Source: an uncultured Sphingomonas sp. (lineage in GTDB: Bacteria > Pseudomonadota > Alphaproteobacteria > Sphingomonadales > Sphingomonadaceae). From it: a stretch of DNA of 35,000 nucleotides. This document shows, piece by piece, positions 1 to 7,461 of this stretch; position 1 is the stretch's first letter, and each line of letters starts with the position of its first letter. Under the pieces are notes generated by a model that saw nothing but the letters and a program-made list of their open reading frames with translations, did no database searches and was not told where the DNA came from. The stretch lies in NCBI RefSeq assembly GCF_902806285.1, contig NZ_CADCWA010000203.1, forward strand, positions 1-35,000. Direction: 5' to 3'. Position numbers and translations under genes: made by a program.

Positions 1-393
1 GGCGGCGTCGATGGCGTCGTTGATGAAGACCGATTGGGCCTCGACCGCATCTACATTCAAGCCAAGCGGTATGCTGCTCATGTGAGCGTCGGCAGGCCCG
101 AAATCCAAGGCTTTGTGGGCAGCCTCGTAGGCTTTGGCGCGAGCAAGGGGGTCTTTGTCACGACCTCCAGCTTCAGCGGAAACGCTGTCGAGTACACGAA
201 GCATTTGCCCCAGCGAGTGATCTTGATTGATGGCCAGCGGCTTACGGAGCTGATGGTTGAGCATGATGTCGGCGTCCGATTGAGCCCCAAACCCTACGCA
301 CTCAGGGCACCAAGGTTTACGTGCCTTCCGCAAGGGAGAGCCCGCTGGTGCTTGTGGAAGGGGTGGTGCCGCTTACAGGACTCGAACCTGTGA
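1..393 (+). CDS. Mrr-like restriction endonuclease, C-terminal part (cut by left edge, abnormal tail)
   Basis: The reading frame is open from base 1, so the start lies outside the window. The visible part is the catalytic core of an Mrr-type (PD-(D/E)XK-like) nuclease: a GGVDGVV segment holding the metal-binding Asp, then IYIQAKRY holding the Q-x-K motif, then FVGSL, VFVTTSSFS and LIDGQRL, which are standard core elements. Mrr enzymes cut modified DNA as type IV restriction systems. After the usual HDVGVR segment the C-terminus does not look like the family: about 40 Cys/Arg/Trp-rich residues follow, and the stop lies inside the 3' half of the opposite-strand tRNA-Thr gene. The natural end is probably lost and the frame runs into foreign sequence, or this is the edge of an island placed at the tRNA. 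The family call is secure; an intact product is doubtful. Confidence 0.75.
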   Translation, partial: GGVDGVVDEDRLGLDRIYIQAKRYAAHVSVGRPEIQGFVGSLVGFGASKGVFVTTSSFSGNAVEYTKHLPQRVILIDGQRLTELMVEHDVGVRLSPKPYALRAPRFTCLPQGRARWCLWKGWCRLQDSNL

Positions 394-439
394 CCCCATC
401 ATTACGAATGATGTGCTCTACCAGCTGAGCTAAAGCGGC
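364..439 (-). tRNA. tRNA-Thr (anticodon CGT)
   Basis: On the minus strand the gene begins GCCGCTTTAGCTCAG. A 7-bp acceptor stem (432-439 region against 368-374) closes, the anticodon stem CATCA/TGATG holds the loop TTCGTAA, giving anticodon CGT for ACG threonine codons, and the T arm contains GGTTCGAGTCC. The discriminator A is at 367 and CCA is encoded at 366-364. The Mrr frame on the other strand overlaps its 3' end. Confidence 0.96.
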
Positions 440-508
440 ATGCCGTTCGGGCAGGCGAGTGGCGCCAGTACCAGCGGGGCGGCGGGCAAACAAGGGTGGT
501 TCGGGACA

Positions 509-1459
509 ATGAAGGTCGCGGTTATCGGCGTGGGGGCGATCGGCGGTTGGCTGGCCGCGCGGCTGGCGCTTGGGGGGCATGAGGTCGGGGTGGTAAGGAG
601 GTCTGGCGGGACCCAGGCCCTCGGAGGCGGGCTGAGGCTGATCGATGGCGGCCACGAGCAGTTCGCCTCCGTCCGGGTGATCGAAGACCCTGGCAAGGAG
701 GGCGTTCAGCAGCTGGTCCTGCTTGCCACCAAAACGACCGACCTCGCCGATGCCGCCGGGCGGGCCGCGCCGTTGATCGGGTCGGACACGCTGATCCTGC
801 CGCTCCAGAACGGGGTGCCCTGGTGGCTGGCGGGAGGCGAGCCGCTGCGCAGCGTGGACCCGGACGGCCGGATCGCGGCCGCGCTGCCGCTCGGGCAGGT
901 GATCGGCGGGGTGGTGCACGCCGCCTGCCGCCGGGTTGCCGCGGCGGCCGTGGAGGTGGTCCATGCCGACCGGCTTATCCTTGGCGAGCCCGGCGGCGGG
1001 AGGAGCCCGGGGGTGGAGGCGCTTGCCCAAGCCGTTGCCAACGCCGGGGTACCGGCCGAGGCCAGCGACAACGTGCGCCGGGCGATCTGGTACAAGCTGT
1101 GGGGCAACATGACGATCAATCCCATCTCTGCGACCACCGGGCTGACGGCCGACCGCATCCTCGCCGACCCGGCGCATCGCGCGGAGATCGTCGCAGCGAT
1201 GGAAGAAGCGCGGACGGTGGGCGCGGCCATCGGCTGCCCGATCGAGGAGAGCGCCGAGGAACGGGTGGCGGTCACGGCGCGGCTGGGCGCGTTCAAGACG
1301 TCCATGCTGCAGGATGTCGAGGCCGGGCGGCGGATCGAACTCGACGCACTGGTCGGCGCGGTTGCCGAGATCGGGCGCAGGGTGGGGGTGGGAACGCCGG
1401 TCATCGACCGCATCGAGGCGCGCACCCGCGCCTTCGCCGGAGCACACGGCCTCGTCTAG
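509..1459 (+). CDS. 2-dehydropantoate 2-reductase family protein (PanE/ApbA-like)
   Basis: 316 residues from ATG 509, in the 290-320 range of PanE/ApbA. The family reduces ketopantoate to pantoate with NADPH on the way to pantothenate and CoA, though many paralogues act on other 2-keto acids. The N-terminus carries the Rossmann signature VIGVGAIGG (GxGxxG at residues 7-12). The catalytic Lys is visible at about residue 196 in WYKLWGNMTINP, with the conserved Asn four residues later, matching Lys176/Asn180 of the E. coli enzyme. The C-terminal helical domain is complete. An ATG at 440 is in frame but would add 23 low-complexity residues starting at the tRNA boundary, so 509 is preferred because the Rossmann strand starts there. 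Whether this is the true PanE or a paralogue cannot be told from context. Confidence 0.85.
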   Translation: MKVAVIGVGAIGGWLAARLALGGHEVGVVRRSGGTQALGGGLRLIDGGHEQFASVRVIEDPGKEGVQQLVLLATKTTDLADAAGRAAPLIGSDTLILPLQNGVPWWLAGGEPLRSVDPDGRIAAALPLGQVIGGVVHAACRRVAAAAVEVVHADRLILGEPGGGRSPGVEALAQAVANAGVPAEASDNVRRAIWYKLWGNMTINPISATTGLTADRILADPAHRAEIVAAMEEARTVGAAIGCPIEESAEERVAVTARLGAFKTSMLQDVEAGRRIELDALVGAVAEIGRRVGVGTPVIDRIEARTRAFAGAHGLV

Positions 1460-1471
1460 CCAGCAAAAACC

Positions 1472-1484
1472 GCTGTCCTACAGC
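1472..1484. promoter_or_regulatory. 13-bp dyad GCTGTCCTACAGC upstream of the lysis cassette
   Basis: The arms GCTGT and ACAGC are perfect inverted repeats around CCT. The site lies 56 bases before the endolysin ATG. The identical 13 bases occur, in the same orientation relative to the downstream gene, at 17064-17076 upstream of the HTH gene. It is a candidate operator or activator site; no known regulator is recognised. Confidence 0.45.
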
Positions 1485-1501
1485 TAACCAAACGGGTTAG
1501 C
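1483..1501. repeat. Inverted repeat GCTAACC-AAACG-GGTTAGC
   Basis: Perfect 7-bp arms flank a 5-base loop, directly after and overlapping by two bases the 13-bp dyad at 1472. It could be part of a composite operator for the endolysin gene or a weak terminator of the PanE-like gene. There is no T run, so a factor-independent terminator is not supported. Confidence 0.4.
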
Positions 1502-1540
1502 TCACCTGCGACTCGGAAGTTCGATGCAGGCGAGGCAACA

Positions 1541-2101
1541 ATGAACGTACCTGGCGTAGAGGAGTTGATCGAGGCGCTGATCGCGCGTGAAGGCGGCTAT
1601 GTGAATCACCCGGCCGACCGCGGTGGGCCGACACGGTGGGGGATCACGCAGGCGGTTGCCCGCGCCCACGGCTATGGAGGGGCAATGGCGGCCTTGCCCC
1701 GGGAGGAGGCGGAGACGATCTACCGCCGGCTCTATTGGGTGCGGCCGCGCTTTCACCAGGTCGCCAGGCGGGCGCCGCGGATCGCCGCCGAGCTGTTCGA
1801 CACGGGCGCCAACATGGGACCCGGCGTGGCGGCGACATTTCTGCAGCGCGCGCTCACGGCCTTGAACCGGAACGGCAAGGACTATCCGGATCTGGTACCC
1901 GACGGCCGGGTGGGTCCGGTCACCCTTGGCGCGCTCGACGCCTTTCTGGATGTGCGGGGCGCAAGCGCCGGCGAGACGGTGCTGTTGCGAGCGCTGGAGG
2001 CGCTCCAGGGTGAACGCTATTTGCGGCTGGCGGAGAAGCGGCCAGCCAACGAGGCGTTTCTTTATGGTTGGCTCGCGAACCGTGTTGGTGAGTTCAGCTG
2101 A
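1541..2101 (+). CDS. GH108 endolysin (N-acetylmuramidase), GTA-type lysis protein
   Basis: 186 residues. The start of the glycoside hydrolase family 108 domain is clear: LIAREGGYVNHPADRGGPTR, with the EGGY motif holding the catalytic Glu (residue 17) and the RWGIT motif just after. The second half (about residues 105-180, PDGRVGPVTLGALDAF) fits the peptidoglycan-binding type 3 domain usual in this family. These muramidases cleave the glycan backbone of peptidoglycan. No signal peptide is seen, so release would depend on a holin, and a holin gene follows 51 bases downstream. The endolysin-holin pair matches the detached lysis locus of alphaproteobacterial gene transfer agents such as that of Rhodobacter capsulatus; a prophage lysis module is the alternative, but no phage structural genes are present nearby. 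Confidence 0.88.
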   Translation: MNVPGVEELIEALIAREGGYVNHPADRGGPTRWGITQAVARAHGYGGAMAALPREEAETIYRRLYWVRPRFHQVARRAPRIAAELFDTGANMGPGVAATFLQRALTALNRNGKDYPDLVPDGRVGPVTLGALDAFLDVRGASAGETVLLRALEALQGERYLRLAEKRPANEAFLYGWLANRVGEFS

Positions 2102-2152
2102 TCCGCACGAACACGACCTTTGGGACCATTCGCAAGCTAGGGGACACGGACC

Positions 2153-2566
2153 ATGGCAATCCTTGAGGCGGTCGTCGGACCGTTGGCCAAGCTCATCGAC
2201 AAGATCATTCCCGATCCGCAGGCGCGGGACCGGGCCAAGCTCGAGCTGCTGAAGCTCCAGGGTGACCAGGAGGCCGCGGCGATCGCGCAGCAGATGCAGG
2301 CGATCGTCGCCGAAGCCGCCTCCAACGATCCCTGGACCAGCCGGGCCCGGCCGAGCTTCCTTTACATGATGTATGCGTTGATCCTGTGGGCGATCCCGAT
2401 GGGTTTGATCTCCGCGGTGAACCCGGGCATGGCCAAGGGCATCGCGGAAGGCATGACGGCCTACCTCCGCGGCATCCCCGAGGAGCTCTACGCGCTGTTC
2501 GGCACCGGCTACCTCGGCTACACGGCCGCGCGGACCTGGGGCAAGGTGAAGGGCGCGGAGCGCTAA
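2153..2566 (+). CDS. Holin of the GTA 3-TM family
   Basis: 137 residues. An N-terminal amphipathic, charged segment (about 1-55, rich in Lys, Asp and Gln) is followed by WTSRARPSFLYMMYALILWA, which opens a membrane region (about residues 66-88), and a second hydrophobic stretch near 100-127 (IPEELYALFGTGYLGYTAA). The sequence matches the three-transmembrane holin family associated with gene transfer agent release. Its job would be to form inner-membrane lesions that let the preceding GH108 endolysin reach the cell wall. The ATG at 2153 follows an A/G-rich stretch. It is the second gene of the lysis cassette; 74 bases separate it from the phospholipase D gene. Confidence 0.85.
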   Translation: MAILEAVVGPLAKLIDKIIPDPQARDRAKLELLKLQGDQEAAAIAQQMQAIVAEAASNDPWTSRARPSFLYMMYALILWAIPMGLISAVNPGMAKGIAEGMTAYLRGIPEELYALFGTGYLGYTAARTWGKVKGAER

Positions 2567-2640
2567 CCCGCTTCCGCCCCATTGCGCAGCTAGAGCGAAC
2601 AGGCCACCTTGGCGCCTCTACTCACGTGAGCGGAGGTGGA

Positions 2641-4107
2641 GTGAGCCTGTTCGACCCCGGACGGAACTGCTGGCGAATCGAGCGGGCTGACCGAGCTGCT
2701 GTCATCATCGACGCGTGCGACTATTACCGGGTGATCCGCCAGGCGATGCTCCAGGCCAGGCACCGCATCCTGATCATCGGCTGGGACTTCGACCCGCGCA
2801 TCCGGCTCGACCGGACCGAGGAGGAGAACCGGGACGAGACGCTCGGCTCCTTCCTGTTCGACCTGGCGGAGCGCAAGCCGGATGTGCCGGTGTTGATCCT
2901 CAAGTGGAACGTCGGTGCGCTGAAGCTGCTGTTCCGCGGCGGGGCGCTGGGGTGGCTCGTTCGGCTCGCCTGGCAGAAGTCGATCAAGTTCAGGCTGGAC
3001 AGCGCCCACCCCATCGGCTGCAGCCACCACCAGAAGATCGTGGTCATCGACGATTGCTTCGCCATCTGCGGCGGCATCGACATGACGGGGGATCGCTGGG
3101 ACCGGCCCGCGCATGCGGACGGCGACCCCGACCGCATCCGGCCGAGCGGCAAGCCGTACGGGCCGTGGCACGATGCCACCATGGCAGTCGACGGCCCGCT
3201 CGCCTCCGCCGTTGCCGAGTTGGCGCGCGACCGCTGGTACCGGGCGACGGGCGAGCGGCTCCAGCCGATCACCGAGACCGAGTGCGTCTGGCCGGCCGGC
3301 CTGCAGCCCACCTTTGAGGGCGCGAAGCTGGCGGTCGCCCGGACCAGTGCCGGCCACCGCAATTGGGCACCGGTCAAGGAGGTGGAGGCGCTCTTCTTGG
3401 ATATGATCGGCACCGCCAAGCGCTTCATCTACGCCGAGAACCAGTATTTCACCTCACCCAGGCTGGCCGCCGCGATCATCAAGCGGATGGAGGAGCCCGA
3501 CCCGCCCGAGATCGTGCTGGTCGGGCCGATCAAGGGCGAGGGCTGGCTCGAGCAGGTGGCGATGGACGCCACCCGGGTGCGGCTGGCGCAGCTGATCGGC
3601 CGCTTCGACAAGGGGGACCGCTTCCGCATCTTCACCGCCAAGACGGCGGGCGGCGAGGACATCTACGTCCACGCCAAGATCATGATCGTGGACGACCGCA
3701 TCGTGCGGGTCGGCTCGTCCAACATGAACAACCGCTCGCTGGGACTCGACAGCGAATGCGACCTCGCTCTCGAGGCCGTGGACGAGGAACAGGTACGGAC
3801 GATCGCGGCCTTGCGGACGCGGCTGCTGGCCGAGCATCTGGGCGCGCGGCAAGAGGAGGTCGCAGAGGTCTTCGCCGAGACGGGATCGCTGCTGCGCACG
3901 ATCGAGCGGTTGCAGCGGCCCGGCAGGACGCTGGCACCGCTGCCCGTGGAGGAACCGGGCGAGACCGCCAAGTTCATCGCGGATACCGAGCTGCTTGATC
4001 CCAAGAGCCCCGACGCCATGTTCGAGGAGATGACCCGCCGCAGCCTGTTCGACCCGTTTCGCCGCCGCCGCCGCAGGAGCTTCCGCCGGGCGACCGCCAG
4101 GGCATGA
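2641..4107 (+). CDS. Phospholipase D / cardiolipin synthase-like protein with two HKD motifs
   Basis: 488 residues from GTG 2641, chosen because GGAGGT lies just upstream (2632-2637, a rather short spacing) and conserved sequence starts there; GTG 2626 is an in-frame alternative. Two HKD motifs are complete: HHQKIVVIDD near residues 129-138 (H130, K132, D137) and HAKIMIVDD near 344-352 (H344, K346, D351), each followed by the usual Gly-Ser/Asn motif (GSSNMNNRSLGLDSE). Such enzymes hydrolyse or transfer phosphatidyl groups. There is no clear signal peptide or N-terminal membrane pair as in classical cardiolipin synthases; the closest pattern is the PLD1/2-like bacterial family. The last codons are Arg-rich and the stop overlaps the next ATG (ATGA), implying translational coupling with the esterase gene. 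Confidence 0.85.
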   Translation: MSLFDPGRNCWRIERADRAAVIIDACDYYRVIRQAMLQARHRILIIGWDFDPRIRLDRTEEENRDETLGSFLFDLAERKPDVPVLILKWNVGALKLLFRGGALGWLVRLAWQKSIKFRLDSAHPIGCSHHQKIVVIDDCFAICGGIDMTGDRWDRPAHADGDPDRIRPSGKPYGPWHDATMAVDGPLASAVAELARDRWYRATGERLQPITETECVWPAGLQPTFEGAKLAVARTSAGHRNWAPVKEVEALFLDMIGTAKRFIYAENQYFTSPRLAAAIIKRMEEPDPPEIVLVGPIKGEGWLEQVAMDATRVRLAQLIGRFDKGDRFRIFTAKTAGGEDIYVHAKIMIVDDRIVRVGSSNMNNRSLGLDSECDLALEAVDEEQVRTIAALRTRLLAEHLGARQEEVAEVFAETGSLLRTIERLQRPGRTLAPLPVEEPGETAKFIADTELLDPKSPDAMFEEMTRRSLFDPFRRRRRRSFRRATARA

Positions 4108-5033
4108 CCTCACGCACATCGCACGTGCGCGCCCGGCGTTGGCGCGCGCCGGCCTGGGCCGCGTCGCTGGTTGCGCTGACCGGCTGCACGCCGGCCGGCT
4201 TGCTCAATGGCCTCGACCGGCTCACGCCCGGGGGCGACGGCGCGGCGCGGGTGGTGCGCGGTGCCGCTTATGGTGCGGATGAACGGCAACGGCTGGACGT
4301 GTGGGCGCCGACAGCACGGCGTTACAAGGGTGAAAAACTGCCCGTCGTGCTGTTCTTCTACGGCGGCGGCTGGGATTCGGGTTCGCGCGGGGACTATGGC
4401 TTCGCCGGAGCGGCCTATGCCGGGCAGGGGTTCGTCGCAGTGGTGCCCGACTACCGCCTGGTCCCGACCGTGCGGTTCCCGGCGTTCCTGGAGGACGGTG
4501 CACTGGCGGTGAGGTGGGCGCGCGATCATGCCGCGCGCTACGGCGGCGATCCCGAGCGAATCACGCTCGCGGGCCATAGCGCGGGCGGCTACATCGCCGG
4601 CATGCTGGCGCTCGACCGCCACTGGCTGGCAGGTGCCGGCGTCGACCACCGCACGATCAAGGCAGCCGCGCTGCTGGCCGCACCGCTCGACTTCGCGCCT
4701 TTCACCGACCACCGCAGCCGCAACGCTTTCGGGCAGTGGACGGCAGTGGCGGACACCCAGCCGATCAGTTTCGCCCGCGCGGATGCGCCGCCCCTCTTCC
4801 TGGCGCATGGCACCGCCGACCGGGTGGTCTACCCGCGCAACAGCCAGCGTCTCGCCGCGCGCCTGCAATCGCTGGGAGCGCCGGTCAGCTTGCGGCTGTA
4901 CCCCGGTGCCAACCACACCGACCTGGTCGTGTCGCTCGCCCGGCCGTTCCGGGGCAAGACCCCGGCGCTGGCCGAGAGCGCGGCTTTCTTGCGTTCAGCC
5001 TCTTCCCCACCCACCTCAGGCCGAAGCGAGTAG
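4104..5033 (+). CDS. Alpha/beta hydrolase, lipoprotein esterase-like
   Basis: 309 residues. A basic N-terminus, a hydrophobic core and the lipobox LTGC (Cys28) predict a lipoprotein. The hydrolase domain shows the oxyanion-hole segment [11 protein letters not shown], the nucleophile elbow GHSAGG (Ser159), a late Asp in HGTADRVV and the catalytic His in PGANHTDL. The arrangement fits the carboxylesterase / BD-FAE-like group acting on small esters in the periplasm. The substrate cannot be inferred. The start codon overlaps the phospholipase stop (ATGA), so the two are probably one transcript, and hslV begins only 13 bases after its stop. Confidence 0.82.
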   Translation: MTSRTSHVRARRWRAPAWAASLVALTGCTPAGLLNGLDRLTPGGDGAARVVRGAAYGADERQRLDVWAPTARRYKGEKLPVVLFFYGGGWDSGSRGDYGFAGAAYAGQGFVAVVPDYRLVPTVRFPAFLEDGALAVRWARDHAARYGGDPERITLAGHSAGGYIAGMLALDRHWLAGAGVDHRTIKAAALLAAPLDFAPFTDHRSRNAFGQWTAVADTQPISFARADAPPLFLAHGTADRVVYPRNSQRLAARLQSLGAPVSLRLYPGANHTDLVVSLARPFRGKTPALAESAAFLRSASSPPTSGRSE

Positions 5034-5046
5034 CGGGAGCAACCAA

Positions 5047-5616
5047 TTGGAAAGCTGGCACGGGACCACGATCCTGGGCGTGAAGAAGGACGGGCTCACG
5101 GTCATCGCGGGCGACGGCCAGGTGTCGATGGGCAATACGGTGATGAAGCCCAACGCCCGCAAGGTCCGGCGTATCGGCAAGGACGGGAAGGTGATCGGCG
5201 GGTTCGCCGGCGCGACCGCGGATGCTTTCACCCTGTTCGAGCGGCTGGAGAAGAAGCTGGAGCAGCACCACGGCCAGCTGATGCGGGCGGCGGTGGAGCT
5301 GGCCAAGGATTGGCGGACCGACAAGTACCTCCGCAACCTGGAAGCGCTGATGATCGTCGCGGACGCCGACATCATGCTGATCCTGACGGGCAACGGTGAC
5401 GTGCTGGAGCCCGAGGCGGGGATCGCGGCGATCGGGTCGGGCGGCAACTACGCACTCGCGGCGGCGCGGGCGCTGGCGGAGTATGAGCCCGATCCCGAGA
5501 GGCTCGCCCGCCGCGCCATGGCGATCGCGGCCGAGGTCTGCGTCTTCACCAACGACCGGCTGACGGTTGAAAGCATCGGCGTCGTCCCGGCGGAGGCCGG
5601 GATCCCGGCAGATTGA
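5047..5616 (+). CDS. hslV: ATP-dependent protease subunit HslV (ClpQ)
   Basis: 189 residues. The start is the TTG at 5047, supported by GGGAG seven bases upstream and by family alignment. HslV is the threonine peptidase of the HslVU complex. The N-terminus reads (M)ESWHGTTI, so a short pro-segment precedes the catalytic Thr (residue 7) and must be removed. [11 protein letters not shown], the [10 protein letters not shown] segment with the conserved Lys, and [16 protein letters not shown] are all present. The last dozen residues (after TVESI) read [12 protein letters not shown] and are encoded by one arm of a palindromic repeat, replacing or extending the usual short tail. The partner hslU starts 60 bases downstream across that repeat. 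Confidence 0.93.
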   Translation: MESWHGTTILGVKKDGLTVIAGDGQVSMGNTVMKPNARKVRRIGKDGKVIGGFAGATADAFTLFERLEKKLEQHHGQLMRAAVELAKDWRTDKYLRNLEALMIVADADIMLILTGNGDVLEPEAGIAAIGSGGNYALAAARALAEYEPDPERLARRAMAIAAEVCVFTNDRLTVESIGVVPAEAGIPAD

Positions 5617-5667
5617 GAAAAGAAGGTCACGACCGTGGCCTGAGATCCCGGCCTGCGCCGGGATGAC
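5581..5667. repeat. REPIN-like palindromic element between hslV and hslU
   Basis: The left arm (5581-5608, GTCGTCCCGGCGGAGGCCGG onward) is nearly the reverse complement of the right arm (5642-5667, ATCCCGGCCTGCGCCGGGAT plus GAC), with a spacer of about 33 bases. Each arm also contains its own small CCGG-rich hairpin. The left arm is translated as the end of hslV, and the right arm stops just before the hslU ribosome site (GGAG at 5668-5671). It may form a strong hairpin in the hslVU transcript. Confidence 0.8.
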
Positions 5668-5676
5668 GGAGACAGA

Positions 5677-6975
5677 ATGAACGACCAACTCACCCCCAAG
5701 GCCATCGTCAAGGCCTTGGACGAACACATCATCGGCCAGGCCGAGGCCAAGCGGGCGGTGGCGGTGGCGCTGCGCAACCGCTGGCGGCGCCAGCAGCTCG
5801 GGCCCGAGCTGCGCGACGAGGTGACGCCCAAGAACATCCTGATGATCGGGCCCACCGGCTGCGGCAAGACGGAGATCAGCCGGCGGCTGGCCAAGCTCGC
5901 CGACGCGCCGTTCGTCAAGGTCGAGGCGACCAAGTTCACGGAGGTCGGCTACGTCGGCCGCGATGTGGAGCAGATCGCCCGCGACCTAGTCGAGGAAGCG
6001 GTGCGACTGGAAAAGGAACGGCGGCGCGAGCGGGTCCGCGAGGCGGCCGAGGAAGCGGCGATGGAGCGGCTGCTCGATGCACTCACCGGCAAGGGCTCGA
6101 GCGAGGCGACCCGCGCTTCCTTCCGCCAGCGCTTCCGCGACGGAAGCCTGGACGGGGCCGAGGTCGAGATCGAGGTGGCGGAGGCTCCGGCCATGCCGTT
6201 CGACATGCCGGGCGGCGGCGGGGTCGGCATGATCAACCTGGGCGAGATCATGAGCAAGGCGATGGGCGGCGCGCCCAAGAAGCGGCGCAAGCTCAAGGTG
6301 CCGGCCGCATTCGCCAAGCTGGTCGAGGAGGAGGCTGACAAGCGGCTCGACCAGGACGATGTGAACCGGGCGGCGCTGGCCGACGCGGAGGCGAACGGGA
6401 TCGTGTTCCTCGACGAGATCGACAAGATCGCGGTGTCCGACGTGCGCGGCGGCTCGGTCAGCCGCGAAGGCGTGCAGCGCGACCTCCTGCCGCTGATCGA
6501 GGGCACCACGGTCGCCACCAAATACGGGCCGATCAAGACCGACCACATCCTGTTCATCGCCTCGGGCGCGTTTCACGTGGCCAAGCCCGCGGACCTGCTG
6601 CCGGAGCTGCAGGGACGGCTGCCGATCCGGGTGGAACTGAAGGCGCTCAGCGAGGACGACTTCGTGCGCATCCTGTCCGCGACGCGGGCGAGCCTGACCG
6701 AGCAGTATCAGGCGCTGCTCGGCACGGAGGGTGTTACCGTGGACTTCGCCGAGGACGGTATCCGGGCGCTCGCGCGGACCGCCGCGGAGGTCAACGAGGC
6801 GGTCGAGAACATCGGCGCGCGGCGGCTGCAGACGGTGATGGAGAAGCTGCTCGAGACGGTCAGCTTCGAGGCGGAGGACCGCGGTGGGGAGACGCTGACG
6901 GTGGATGCGGGGTTCGTGGACGCGCAGCTCAGCAGCATCGCGCGGGATACGGACCTCAGCAGGTATGTGCTTTGA
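5677..6975 (+). CDS. hslU: ATP-dependent protease ATPase subunit HslU (ClpY)
   Basis: 432 residues, standard length. HslU is the AAA+ unfoldase that feeds substrates to HslV. The Walker A motif GPTGCGKT is at residues 58-65 and Walker B IVFLDEID near 241-248. Between them lies the I-domain (about 110-225), Lys/Glu-rich with a Gly/Met-rich loop (MPGGGGVGM). The substrate pore motif is visible as GYVGRDVE, sensor and C-terminal regions are intact, and the protein ends in RYVL, a form of the C-terminal tail that inserts into HslV. A GGAG site precedes the ATG by five bases. Confidence 0.96.
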   Translation: MNDQLTPKAIVKALDEHIIGQAEAKRAVAVALRNRWRRQQLGPELRDEVTPKNILMIGPTGCGKTEISRRLAKLADAPFVKVEATKFTEVGYVGRDVEQIARDLVEEAVRLEKERRRERVREAAEEAAMERLLDALTGKGSSEATRASFRQRFRDGSLDGAEVEIEVAEAPAMPFDMPGGGGVGMINLGEIMSKAMGGAPKKRRKLKVPAAFAKLVEEEADKRLDQDDVNRAALADAEANGIVFLDEIDKIAVSDVRGGSVSREGVQRDLLPLIEGTTVATKYGPIKTDHILFIASGAFHVAKPADLLPELQGRLPIRVELKALSEDDFVRILSATRASLTEQYQALLGTEGVTVDFAEDGIRALARTAAEVNEAVENIGARRLQTVMEKLLETVSFEAEDRGGETLTVDAGFVDAQLSSIARDTDLSRYVL

Positions 6976-7053
6976 TCATGTTCTTGTAATGTTCTCTGAT
7001 GTGGGTTAGTCCGTTGCAGACGATGCGGTGAGTCGCTCGGGCAAACGGGGAGC

Positions 7054-7461
7054 ATGAACATGGGCGAGCAAGGCGGCTGCCATTGCAGCGCGGTTCGGTA
7101 TCGATTGAAGGACGGGGCCGCGCCCGTTCACCATGCGCTCTGCCATTGCACCGATTGCCGGAAGGCGAGCGGCGCTCCGGCGGTGGGCTGGGCATTGTTT
7201 GCCAAAGACGACATAGAGATCGGGGGCGAGCCGGCGAGCTATCGCAGCTCCGAACATGCCGAGCGCCACTTCTGCGTAAGCTGCGGTACGGGCTTGTTCT
7301 ACACCAACGAAGCGATCTTCCCCGGTAAGATCGACATCCAGTCGGCAACGCTGGACAACCCCGACGCCTTTCCGCTGCAGGCGGAGATCCAGGTGGCGGA
7401 ACGGATCGGCTGGATGGACAAGGTTGGCGAGCTGCCGCGGTTCGAGCGCTATCCTGGCTGA
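7054..7461 (+). CDS. GFA-family (glutathione-dependent formaldehyde-activating-like) zinc protein
   Basis: 135 residues. It has the Mss4-like/GFA fold signature with zinc-binding cysteines in GCHCSAVRY (C9, C11), CHCTDCRK (C30, C32, C35) and FCVSCGTG (C74, C77). Most family members are not proven to act on formaldehyde, so the specific reaction is unknown. Two ATGs, 7054 and 7060, are possible: GGGGAG at 7047-7052 sits too close to the first and at good distance from the second, so translation may begin at 7060. Its stop overlaps by 13 bases the end of the convergent gene on the minus strand. Confidence 0.82.
   Translation: MNMGEQGGCHCSAVRYRLKDGAAPVHHALCHCTDCRKASGAPAVGWALFAKDDIEIGGEPASYRSSEHAERHFCVSCGTGLFYTNEAIFPGKIDIQSATLDNPDAFPLQAEIQVAERIGWMDKVGELPRFERYPG

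Noticed and set aside
317-1447. Long minus-strand reading frame opposite the PanE-like gene
   Set aside because: It is antisense to a clear Rossmann enzyme, runs through the tRNA and has Arg/Pro/Gly/His-rich composition typical of high-GC shadow frames.
4528-5046. Upstream extension of the hslV frame
   Set aside because: It overlaps the esterase gene in another frame and the ribosome site at 5035 supports TTG 5047.
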